DNA of 64,000 nt from Ceratothoa steindachneri (Eukaryota > Arthropoda > Malacostraca > Isopoda > Cymothoidae), in contig OZ018324.1 of NCBI GenBank assembly GCA_963969495.1, forward strand, positions 140,488,355 through 140,552,354. Direction: 5' to 3'. Below the pieces are notes generated by a model. It was not told the origin of the DNA. It did not search any database and saw nothing but the letters and a program-made list of their open reading frames with translations. The position numbers were made by a program, and so were the translations under genes. Positions 23,774 through 33,966 of this stretch are shown here, one piece after another; position 1 is the stretch's first letter; every line of letters starts with the position of its first letter.

Positions 23774-23843
<70 letters not shown>
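23774..23843. repeat. (TA)n tract at 3' end of Penelope-like copy
   Basis: About 35 TA units, ending TATTATTATT, then the 3' terminal sequence (minus strand) of a Penelope-like element. Confidence 0.97.
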
Positions 23844-23847
<4 letters not shown>

Positions 23848-24862
23848 ATTTGCTCGTGAGTTAACCCGTGGATAAGCTAGCCAAATTTCATTAGAAAAGT
23901 AGTAACGAACGAGTGCAGGAGATCTAATTCACTTAGCAAAACAAAATATTTATTGGCCTGGCGCGTTTCGGGACACACCTCTATATTATCACAAGGTTGA
24001 TATTTATAACTTAAATAATTGAAGACGACAGAGCTTTATATACATTGTTTTGAGATGTTAACAAATATATGAACATACTTATAGAGAATGGAAATTTTGA
24101 AACCCAAAAAGGTACATTGAGATGAGCGTTGAAGCTGCTTAAAATGGTTAATCTATAATGGACACTCGATTAAGATGGGAAGAAATTATTATTCAGGGTG
24201 CCGGTGCGTGAGGAAGGCACAGTGAATTGTATGCTTGTTTGCGTATTTAATTTGGGCTGTTTTTCTTGTATATATGAGTGTTCTAATATAAGTAGCTGAC
24301 GGCGGTTTGGAATATGTGCTAGGATTTCCGTATTATTTTCGAGTGGATTCCGGTCCAGTTGTCTTACATGTTTTTCCAACGTGTGTGTTTTCGAGGCACC
24401 ATAATTAAAATGATAACTGATTCGTCGTGTTAACATTGTTTCTGTCATTCTGATATATGAATGATGTAGGAGCTCACAGCCCCCCATTTTGTAAGTATAT
24501 TCATACATTAAGTGACTTCTCTGTTTTGGGGTTAGGTGTGGTCCTGGTTTTTTTTTTACGATTAGGTTGGATGTGCCTTTATTATTGTAATATATAATAA
24601 GTGATATATTGTTTTTTTTATGTGTTGGTTTTACTCCTTTTTATGATTTCCCTTATACGCTGTACTCATAATATTCTTGAATTATAGTTTAATAGTGTTT
24701 CTTTCGTCTTGCTGATTGGTACTGGTTTTATGTGACTTATACCTTCTTTCTATCTTTATACGTATAGAGGTGTGTATTTTATCGTTTGTAAAACCGTTAT
24801 TCACGAACACTTGTATAGCAAGCGCGAGTTCTTCGTGTATTTCTTTCCATGTGGAGCATGAA
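23844..24862 (-). pseudogene. Penelope-like element, GIY-YIG endonuclease and 3' UTR
   Basis: Minus-strand, 5'-truncated copy. The frame 24508-24170 (112 codons, undisturbed) reads MYEYTYKMGGCELLHHSYI, RISYHF, SKTHTLEKHVRQLD, and NRRQLLILEHSYIQEKQPKL: the GIY-YIG nuclease module that follows the RT in Penelope-like elements, where it nicks target DNA. The usual YIG reads YIR here. Upstream to 24862 lies the RT-to-nuclease linker, matching the copy at 58.8-59.15 kb. The 3' UTR (24169-23844) holds a hammerhead-like motif at 23961-23992. Both ends are bordered by (TA)n. The RT itself is absent. Confidence 0.85.
23961..23992 (-). ncRNA. Hammerhead-like motif in Penelope 3' UTR (degenerate)
   Basis: Minus strand reads GATAATATAGAGGTGTGTCC then CGAAACGCGCC. 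The GAAAC core and the following helix are present, but the CUGAUGA core is altered. Penelope-like elements are known to carry hammerhead ribozymes near their ends, and the position fits. The motif is unlikely to be active. Confidence 0.4.
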
Positions 24863-24871
24863 ATATATATA

Positions 24872-24944
<73 letters not shown>
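24863..24944. repeat. (TA)n tract
   Basis: About 40 TA units with two TTT interruptions. It marks the 5' truncation point of the Penelope-like copy on its left and the edge of a dispersed repeat on its right. Confidence 0.97.
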
Positions 24945-25139
24945 GGAAAAATATCCAAGACAAATTGGTGGGGTTAAGGTAATGGCATAATTAGACAACT
25001 GCTCTGCTTCAAGTCCAGCAGGTGATCCTATCCTCCTTGAACTGGAAGACAACACTTAGGGATGACCCATCCATCAGCCCAAAAAAGCTGATTTCAAAGA
25101 CACGCCTTTATGTCATCTCGTTTACCGTCACAGAAAACT
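24945..25139. repeat. Dispersed repeat family, copy 1
   Basis: The first 68 bp (TGGAAAAATATCCAAGAC... to ...CTGCTTCAAGTC) recur almost unchanged at 25191-25260. The last part (GATTTCAAAGACACGCC to CCGTCACAGAAAACT, about 25090-25139) recurs at 30410-30463. No coding content. The type is unknown, possibly a SINE. Confidence 0.65.
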
Positions 25140-25326
25140 GTTATTATTAATATATTAACAGCGTTGACTGAGCCAAAACGCTCGAAAGATGGAAAAATAT
25201 CCAAGACAAATTGGTGCGGTTAAGGTAATGGCATAATTAGATAACTGCTCTGCTTCAGGTCTTGGATATTTTTCCATCTTTCGAGCGTTTTGGCTCAGTT
25301 AACGCTGTTAATATATTAATAATAAC
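25140..25326. repeat. Near-perfect inverted repeat, 68-bp arms, 51-bp loop
   Basis: Arm 25140-25207 is the reverse complement of 25259-25326 with a single mismatch (25166 region, GTTGACTG versus GTTAACTG). The 51-bp loop repeats part of the neighbouring dispersed repeat. A transcript would form a long hairpin. Near-identity of the arms means the inversion is recent or maintained. Confidence 0.93.
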
Positions 25327-25418
25327 ATTATACCTCTATTTGTTGGGCTAAGTTAAGGGTGCAGTTATTATTCCAGATTTGCAATACTCAATCATCTTAA
25401 TAATATAATCAGAAGTAA

Positions 25419-25421
<3 letters not shown>

Positions 25422-25480
<59 letters not shown>
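25422..25480. repeat. (TA)n tract
   Basis: About 29 TA units, 95 bp beyond the inverted repeat. Confidence 0.97.
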
Positions 25481-25482
<2 letters not shown>

Positions 25483-27255
25483 CTCAGGTCATGTACCTTA
25501 GGCGATGTTTGGGATCTGAAGAGTATTTCTCCTGTCTGAGAATAGTTTTAGTACTTACCTTACTAAATTAAATTTTATTTATGAATTATTTACTCCTTCA
25601 TTCTTTTAATCAACTAAATTACTGTAATATTTTATTGATTAGTGATATAAATGTTAATATCTTTTAGGTTTTCAAATATATGAACCTCTAAAGTATGTAT
25701 AGTCTTTTTTGAAACAGTTTGCTTCTTAACGATTTTTATTCTAATGTTACGGGATATATATTAGCCATGATAATGGCCAAAAATGTGAAAATGACGAGAG
25801 TCTCTTTTCCAAAAAGTTCATGTATGAAAGATAAATAGAATCTTTACCCAAAATGCATAACTAATTTGACTTTTGGGACTGGCAGGGTGTCTAACATTTT
25901 AGGTTCCCTCTTTCTTTTGCCATTAAATTTACTCTCCTTAGATTTTGCCATAAATTTTGCCATAGAGGCTTAGACTTATACAAATGGAAAAGAAATGGGA
26001 ATTTGCATGTTTTATCGTGAGCTTTTGGCAGAAATACATGTTTATGCTATTATAAGATCTTATATAAAGATTTATGTTTAAAATAGCAATAGAATTGCCT
26101 CATTCTTGAAAAGAATCATACAAATATTAGTAACCATTCTTTATTTTCTTGACTACTATTCCCAATCACTATAGGAAATTTTCCTCTATAACAAATTATG
26201 AGAGATATATATCAATGTGACATTAAAGGTACTGGTTTATAGAGGAGTAGAATTATTTAGATGAATTGTAATTCGGTCGGTCTTTAAACAGAACAAGCAT
26301 AGTGCTCCCCATACAGGGACTCTCAAATAACCTTGGTCTAATTAATTAATAGAAATTGTAAGAGAATCGAAAATGGGATGTGCTACTACATAGTCAGGGA
26401 TGATGGATACTTGTACACAATGCTTTAAAGCACACTTTTGGAATAGAGAAATGTATTTAAAATCTTTTTTATCTGAGTTCCTCCTAAGGAAAAAACACCT
26501 AAACTACTCATGGGTCATAATAGTCATAACTTTACATATAAAATTCATATAAAGAGCAACAAATTTGAAATTTTAAATATTTTGCCAAGCTATTGGCGGA
26601 AATACTGCCAGATATAATTTAAAACTACATAAATATGACATAAATTTGACACATAGACGCTTTCAAAGTAAGAAAAAATTAACCGCAAAAACTGTATTCT
26701 TCTGAAAAGTATTTTCTATTCTACATAAATTTATAGATTTAATTTAAAAAATATTCGAGGTTAATTTACTTCGTATTTATGTAAAATATCTCCTGACAAA
26801 CTAGAGATAACGTTAACAACATACTCTATTATCTATCTCCAAGTATATAAATAAACCTAGTTCGTTAAAAATTGGTTAATTTAAGAGAATCTTGATTTGA
26901 AACGATGCCACCTTTGTCCAAAATGGGAGGGTTCAAAAGAGAAAGGCAGTCTCAACGCCGCTTCTAAATAGGTAGGCAAAAGAAGTTTGGACTATGATCT
27001 TCAAAATAGCTTAAGCTTTCAAAACATATTATTTTATGATCTGTGACTTTCATGGAGTAATTCCTACAGACCCATTCAAATTGGCGACCAGGACCACGCT
27101 TGTTTTACATTCCTTCTAGTCATCGCTTATTAAATGGATTCTAATCGGTAATTATTATGCTCCATCTATTTTTGTTAAATATTGCCACATGTCCTGCCCA
27201 GCTCTATTTCATGTTTCTTAGAATTTTCAATTTATCCTAAATTTTGTTTTTTTCG
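25481..27255. other. No gene seen
   Basis: Strongly AT-rich with no open stretch or motif that could be supported. Confidence 0.55.
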
Positions 27256-27259
27256 TCGA

Positions 27260-28000
27260 ATAACGAAGGTTTATTTTTTTCGGTCACGTCAAGTTATCCC
27301 TATCATAATGAGTCGATGGCGTCTTTTTGTTCTTTTATTGAATGAAGTCTTTTGGTCAGGGTCCAAGTGTCTTTTCCATAATATGTCATAGTTGGGATTA
27401 TGCATTGTGTGTATATTTTTCTCTTCAGAGACACGTGCATTTTGGTTTTGAAGGTGCTTTTCACTTTAACAAATGCGTGTCACTCGAAAATGATTCGGCA
27501 ATTTATTTCTTGATCTTTTCAACGTGGCATTGCAGTCGTTTGACCCGATAAGATAGATTTGTCTACAGGTTGAATTTGCTCGTTGTGAATATTTTATGAT
27601 GTAAAGCACGCTAACACTTTTGCATTCGTGCATAAGTTCTTGAATGAATGTTTGAATTTCTTCTAGGTTCTTAGGAATAGGTAGAATATAATCTGCAAAT
27701 CTGTTGGGATTGAAGTTATCTGCATTGATATTATTCCGTTGAATTGCCAGGTTAGCATTCTGATAACTTCGTCTAGACAACAGGTGAATAATATCGGAGA
27801 GAAAAAATCTTCTTCTCATACACCTTTCTGTAATTAAAGGATGAAATTAAAATGTACAATTTTGGGAAATGTGTGCTAAGATATTTGTGTATACCAAATC
27901 TATACCATGATTTTTCAAAGCTGCTATGATTGATGTTGTTTCTATTGAAATTATGGTATTCAAAAAATACAAGATTAGTTACATATTGTACCTTGAAGAT
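27260..28000 (-). pseudogene. RTE/Bov-B-like LINE reverse transcriptase fragment
   Basis: Minus-strand frame 27819-27466 reads NRFADYILPIPKNLEEIQT and FIQELMHECKSVSV, matching the FADDIVLI...LEE.QTMIQELHEE block of RTE-type RTs. The FADD box reads FADY, so the second catalytic Asp is lost. Further along (about 27400-27340) another frame reads PTMTYYGKDTWTLTKR, the conserved C-terminal TMTYG.ETWTLTK block. The order is correct for one element and frames are shifted between the two. Endonuclease and N-terminal RT are not seen. Confidence 0.75.
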
Positions 28001-28289
28001 TCTCAATTAGATGGATTATTATGTACAGCAGTAGCCAAAGATTTTAGAATGACGAGAATTTTTCAAATTTATTGGGTATGTTTATTATTATTTTGTGTAC
28101 AGTCAGAGGCAAAGGCTTTGAGACATATAATTTTTTTCTTTTGTTTGTAACATTTATGTATAGGAATAATTATTCAAATATTTAAATTAGTAAGCGATTA
28201 TTAAAAATTCAGCATTTTAATAATCCTAAAAAGGCGTTCCTTCGCTGAGTCCAAATCACTCTTTTGTCCTGTTTCTGTAGTAAGTGAGT

Positions 28290-29645
28290 TTTTGTCCCTG
28301 GGGTTTTGCTCTTGCTATGAAATTAATATGGCAAAAAAGGCAAAGGAAAATCTCACAGATTACTTAATATTATACAGAACTGGGATTAGAGATAGAATAG
28401 GGACACTAAAACTACAGATAGAGAAGTAGTGAATGATAGTGATGCATTATCTGTTGTGGAAAATAATGAAAACCGTAAAAGCGGAATCTATTATAGATCA
28501 CTTAGATAAAATAAGGTGGTTAATGAATATTAACTCTGCAGTACTAAAGGAAAATTGTGTTTGACTAATTTACCCTCTTATTAGATTAAGGTGTACAATG
28601 CTCATGATTGAGATGAGAATTACGATATTGTTTATTTGAGTTTTAGAAAGAGTATAAACATAGTGGTAAAAAAAGCTAAAGCGCATGGACAAAATGAGAG
28701 GATTTTTAAGGAGATTCAATCGTCACTTAGTGAGCGACGAAAAAGAGTTAATTTATATGAAATCAAATCAAAGTGGGTTTAATTTAACAGTGGGGTTCTC
28801 AAGAGTCGGTGTTGAGGCTTCGATTCTCTTGATTTATATCAGTAATAACAACAGGATTGCGGATTAGACTAATTTAAGAAGAATTATAAGTTCTCACCCT
28901 GATACTGAGGTATTCCAAGAAAAATTTAACAAACTATTTCGGTGCCCAAGAAATGGCAAATGAGAATTTAATATGAACATGTTTAGGGTAGTAAGATACA
29001 TGTAATTTTTTGCACAATTATATATATTAAATGGGAGTGATTTAGGAAGGCCAGAATGCGAAAAAGTGTTCATTGTTCAAACCTCCAGCCCTAAAAGCAG
29101 TACATAAGTGATGGAATAGAGCTATTACGGTACTAGAATTTATTGGAAAGAATGTGAGTAAATTACTACTGATGCCATACTAAAACTCGATACGGCATCA
29201 TTCATAACTCATCTTGACTATATGGTTCCATTTTGGTTTGCTACATTTCATGCAGATAAGGATAACTAAGATTATTCTTGGGTTGAGGACCTACCATATG
29301 GTGAAAGATTTAAGATTCTATTTATCAATACGTTAGAAACAAAAAAAGCTGGAATGTGACTTGTTTGAGGGCTTCTAGTGGGGTAAGATTATAATATTGG
29401 AGACAAAGGTAAAGCTCTTATGTCGTGAGCAGGCTAGGTCATGAGCCAATGGGAGTTAGCTGGAAAAGTTTAAGTTCAGGTAAAAATATTGGTAGATATT
29501 TATTTACATATCGAGTGGATGATAAATGCAATAAGCTCTATAGTAATATGATTAAATCGTCTACCCTGTGGAGTTTTATCAAAGATTGGATATATTTAGG
29601 CATGACAATATTAGGTGGTACTGGACTGAGTTATGGGAATCTGAG
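28290..29645 (+). pseudogene. CR1-like LINE reverse transcriptase, second fossil
   Basis: At 28610-28770 the frame reads ENYDIVYLSFRKSINIV and SERRKRVNLYEIKSKWV, which align with the YDI.YLDFAKAFDKV and LS.RKQRV.LN...S.W blocks of CR1-type RTs; both motif A aspartates are replaced. 28890-28970 reads DTEVFQEKFNKLF, like D...LQ.DLNKL. Near 29100-29400 fragments of the thumb appear among stops. At 29497-29540 YLFTYRVDDKCNKL matches the terminal F.YR....WN.L block. It is more decayed than the CR1 copy at 10-15 kb and lacks ORF1 and endonuclease. Confidence 0.72.
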
Positions 29646-29649
29646 CCGC

Positions 29650-30385
29650 CTCATAAATGCTATAGATTAGCCTCTTGTAGACTCCTTTTTCTTATATTCT
29701 TAATTGATCAATAGACTAAAATGATGTGAAATATGGGTTCAATGAATGATGTCTAATTATGATCGATTTCTTGATATCTGTTTGTAAAATAGAAAAAGAA
29801 AAATAGAAGTCTTCTAAGGAGATATTGCTTTTACCTTTTTTTTTAAATCTGTTATCAAGGAATTTTCATTGATTTGAATTATTAAAATGTTCAAGGTGTT
29901 CCCAAGGCAAACACACGTGGGAAGCTCGAGGAGAACCCTGAAGCCAAGCTTTTTTTCTCAGATGGGCAAAATTAATAGAAAAGTTAAGTTAGTTAAAACT
30001 CATTAAAATTTATATATCACAGATCAAGTAATATAATGGAAAAACAATATTTATATATAAGACTTTGAAATTTTATATTTACATATATGTCCTATTAGCT
30101 TCAAATCCTAGAAACGCTATAGTTCTAAAAGTTCTCCCCGAAATTAAATAGTAATCAAAGGCCTTTTTTTCTCTTTGTTACATGAATTCATTTGGATGTT
30201 GCTTACGGGGTGCAGATTTGTGTTTGTCGGGTAAACCTAGAGCATTGTGTACCCCGTTGTTCGTTGTAAAGTTTTGTGACTTTGTGGAATAATTTTTGGT
30301 AATTTACTTTAATTCTCCAAATAAATTTGGTTAAAAGAGGTCCAGAGGGACACCCTAGTCCTCGATCTAAAGACATTTTTTAAGG
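29650..30385. other. No gene seen
   Basis: AT-rich sequence. 29890-29970 is a short GC-richer patch without motif. 30330-30400 may be a weak extension of the dispersed repeat that follows. Confidence 0.45.
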
Positions 30386-30634
30386 GATTGTTCTATTGCA
30401 GCTAAAAAGATACATTTCAAAAGAGGTCCTTTATGTTATTCTAGTTTACCGTCGAAGAAAACTCAATATTTGTTAAATATTTCAGCGCTATCTTTGCAAA
30501 ATACATTTTAAAGATGAAAAATAGTTTTACAAATTTCATAGGCTTAATTAATATTTGTTAATTATTTCAGCGTTTTCTATGCTAAATACATTTTCAAGAT
30601 GAAAAAGTTTTAAAAAATTGGTTGGCTTATTTTC
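30386..30634. repeat. Dispersed repeat family, copy 2, with internal 85-bp tandem duplication
   Basis: 30410-30463 matches 25090-25139 (TTTCAAA.GAG...CTTTATGT.AT...GTTTACCGTC...GAAAACT). What follows (AATATTTGTTAAATATTTCA at 30465, then ACATTTTAAAGATGAAAAA) matches the arm of the 25.1-kb inverted repeat in layout and recurs 85 bp later from 30550. Confidence 0.65.
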
Positions 30635-32464
30635 AACTAAACAATGGCTGCTGCTATCGTGTATTCAGTTATCTCCACCTGCATCCTACCTGTTTGAACA
30701 GCTGGCCATTTACATGTTTGTGTATATTTGTATATGTCTGCTGCCGTCTCGATTTCATTCGACTCGCCTTGAGTAAAATACAATCATGTTTTCTTACCTC
30801 ATGTCTATTACTCTTATAAGTGCTTCTCTCTATTCTAGATGGGTCCATTATTACATAGCATATTATTTTAGTAATTAATGCATGTGCCCATTTTCAGGAT
30901 TTCATAGGTCCACCGTTACCCATTTGTGAGGTTCCTCGCTGGGCCTACCTAGTTTTTGAGCAGAAAACTTTTATTAAGTAAACAACCGATAGCAGCTTAC
31001 GTGGCAAATATATTTCACGATAAATTGGTTACCTTTGAATTGGAGGAATCACAAATTAACGCCATTATAACGCTACTTTGTGACGCTTAATTACAAATCT
31101 TTTAGCCTTATTTTATTCCAAATATGTCTACATGCCATAGTTGTTATTTAGTTGTTATGCGCTGTAGGATTGTGATTTTATATTGTAAAAGTCAGAATCT
31201 AGGCTTAATGTCGTGCTAGTCGTTTTCTATCAATGGAAGTGCATAGATTATCCTTATCTTTAGGAATGAAAATGTCCTTAACGTTATATGATTTTATAAT
31301 TCATACTCATACACAAAATTTAGGGAATTGTACTCATGTTATATAACGTAGAAGATTAGTATAGCAAATCGGCTAAAGAAAAAAAACTTTTGCTACTTTG
31401 TAATATAGAATACAATTAAAACACTATTTAGATGCGTCTTCTTACTTTTTTCAATTGGAAGCTTTTTTTATTGTGATCAGCTTCAATGATTGTCAACACA
31501 AATGCTTTAGCTGTTCTTCTTTAATTGATTCTTTCAAATGCTTTAATAGCCTAATTCCGCTTTATAAATTATCATTTACCACTCTAATGGATTTGTTTGG
31601 TCATTTGAGCTAAAACAATTCAAAGAATATCTTTTTCCTGAGGGTAACAAAGTTCCTAGGGCCTTTACTCTGAAGGCCGCCCTTTTTTCCTAAAATCAGT
31701 TTAATATGTTGTGCGATTCCAGCTACCTAAAATTGTTGAGCATCATAGATTTTTATTGCAGTTTATTTAATATATTAATCCAGAAAGGCTTATGAAAGAT
31801 CTTTTTCCTTCAGATACCAAATGTGACTCTTAGCAACTTACTATGCATTATCTCCTCCTTAGAACAATATAGAATATATGTACACATAAGAGACAATAGT
31901 AAAAGGTATTTACTCATCCTTCAGTTTTCTCTATGGCATATGAAATCCACTCGGATGACAAAGGGTTCCAATTGTCAATAATTTGATTTCCCTTTAAAAG
32001 TAAACAAATCAAAGATAAAAGACAAAATTGGCTAACACCTTGTAATGTTCTTGTAAATGTTTTGCATTTTTTATACTATTTGAAGGTATTCAACCAATTT
32101 TTCACCTTGGTTTTGTATAAGCTGAACTTTTTCAATATTTGAAAGATTCGAATCTGAGAATAATTTGATATTATGTAGGGACACGCTTTATAGATTCTTT
32201 TCAAGTTCTCTCTTGAGTATTAGGGCGCGAAGGCAACCACAACAGGGTTTGTCCAACCTATTTCTCATTTCTCAGACACCTCCTTGGAACAAACTTCCAT
32301 TAAAAGCCGCTGTAGCAAACGTAATATCAATAATAAATTTACGTATATCATTTATTTTCAACTCATGAATGTTTAGGCTAGCCATTTTTTCGGAAGGTTC
32401 CTCGTAGGTAAGGGCACCTCCATATGATTCTCAAAATTTAACCTCTTTATGCAAAGAGAAAAAA

Positions 32465-32499
<35 letters not shown>

Positions 32500-33030
32500 G
32501 TAAGCCATTTAGATAAAGAACTAATAATACGAAGCATTAGATTATTTGACCCTAAAGTTTTGACAAGTCTATATAGTTATTTATGGTTGAAAGGTGTTAC
32601 TGGATTTAATCATAGCAATTAACTCTATTTTAGTTTATATTCCTATTAATTAGTTAATTTTTTAAATTTCTATTGTTAATGGACAAATGTATTTATATTT
32701 GCATATGTATGTATTCATAGTTTTTGACTTATCCTTCTACGTTTCACACACGATGTCACAGGTGGAAATTTAGGTAGAGATTTTATCTATAGATATCTTT
32801 ACCCTCATTATCAGATTTTGATCCCTCTTTTCTCTCCCACTCTCCTTTTTATCCTCTCCTTCTACATAGGCAGAGCGTTGATTAGGTTTTTTTTCAATAT
32901 ATATAGCCGAAAAGCAAGAAATCTTTCGTATAAGGTTACTATTACGAATGAACATTTTTGCCTTCGCCAGAAATGGCTGACTGAATGTTGTTTTTATTAG
33001 TGTTAACAAGGGCGTTCTCTAACGGGCTAA
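30635..33030. other. No gene seen; one (TA)n tract
   Basis: AT-rich. A (TA)n tract lies at 32469-32496. The plus-strand open stretch 32165-32368 reads PPWNKLPLKAAVANV, reminiscent of the LWNSLP...A.S block at LINE 3' ends, but this alone is too little to call. Confidence 0.45.
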
Positions 33031-33033
33031 ATA

Positions 33034-33964
33034 CGAGGAGCAGTCAATAAATTTTGCAATTCGGATATAAGGGAAAGAAATATGAGGAAAAGTGTTTTAT
33101 TATTTTTTAATATAACTACCTTCGATTTCAATGCATTTTCGCCACTTGTCCCTGAGGCTTCGAATTACCAACAACCAGAAATCTCTTGACTGCTGTTGAA
33201 TCCACTCCTGGACGGTGAGCTGGGAATCTTAATCGTCCCCAAAACGGCGTCCACGCAGTGCAGCCTTGAGCTGGTGGAATAAAAAGTAGTAGCTAGGGGC
33301 CAGATCTGGCTGTACGGGGGATAGTTGAGCTCCTCGAATCTTAACTCACGCAGGGCAGCTTGTGCAACACTGGCCTTGTGGACTTTGACGACATTTAAAT
33401 TGATCATGGGGCGTGTGGTTTCTAGGGCCTCAATGGGTAGAGACCTTGTTCATGGCCAAATTGTCGTGGGTGAGGTTGATAACACTTACATGTGATATTC
33501 CAAGTTCTCGCTCGATTTCTTCGACCTTCACCCATCGATTTTCGAGGATCCTCCTCTCCACACGGGACACATTGTCCTCGTTGGTCATGTCTGACGGGCG
33601 TTCTAGACGGGGATAATCTTCAAGGGACTCACGACCTTGGCGGAAATCTCTATTCCAGCGAGTACTGGTTGCATATGAATGGGCGGTGTCGGTGTAAACT
33701 GCAACCATGCGTTCATGGATTTCTTTTGCATTCTTGCTTTCCTCAGTCAAAAACTTGATCACTGCGCGCTGCTTAAACTTCTCCATTGTTGAAAAATTTG
33801 TAACTGACAATCTGCGATCAGCTACTGCTTCTTAAATAGACGAGGCAGAAGCGTTCGGTTGCAGGTCCTGACTTGTCATAACTTGTCCTAACATCCCTAC
33901 AAACAGCCATCCCCCATCCTCTGTTTTTCCCTACCGATTCGCCAAACTTATTGACCGCCTTTCG
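33034..33964 (-). mobile_element. Mariner element, internally deleted
   Basis: DNA transposon of the mariner group. Ends: CGAGGAGCAGTCAATAAATT at 33034 and, inverted, CGAAAGGCGGTCAATAAGTT ending at 33964, each flanked by TA (33032-33033 and 33965-33966), the expected target duplication. Minus-strand coding from about 33783 reads KFKQRAVIKFLTEE, AKEIHERM, YPRLERPSD and ELGISHVSVINL: the paired HTH DNA-binding domain. It stops at 33430, and coding resumes out of frame at about 33380 with KASVAQAALRELRFEEL, the region after the second catalytic Asp. The stretch carrying the first catalytic Asp is missing, so about 350-400 bp was deleted relative to the usual 1.3 kb. It cannot encode an active enzyme but has ends that could be mobilised. 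Confidence 0.92.
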
Positions 33965-33966
33965 TA

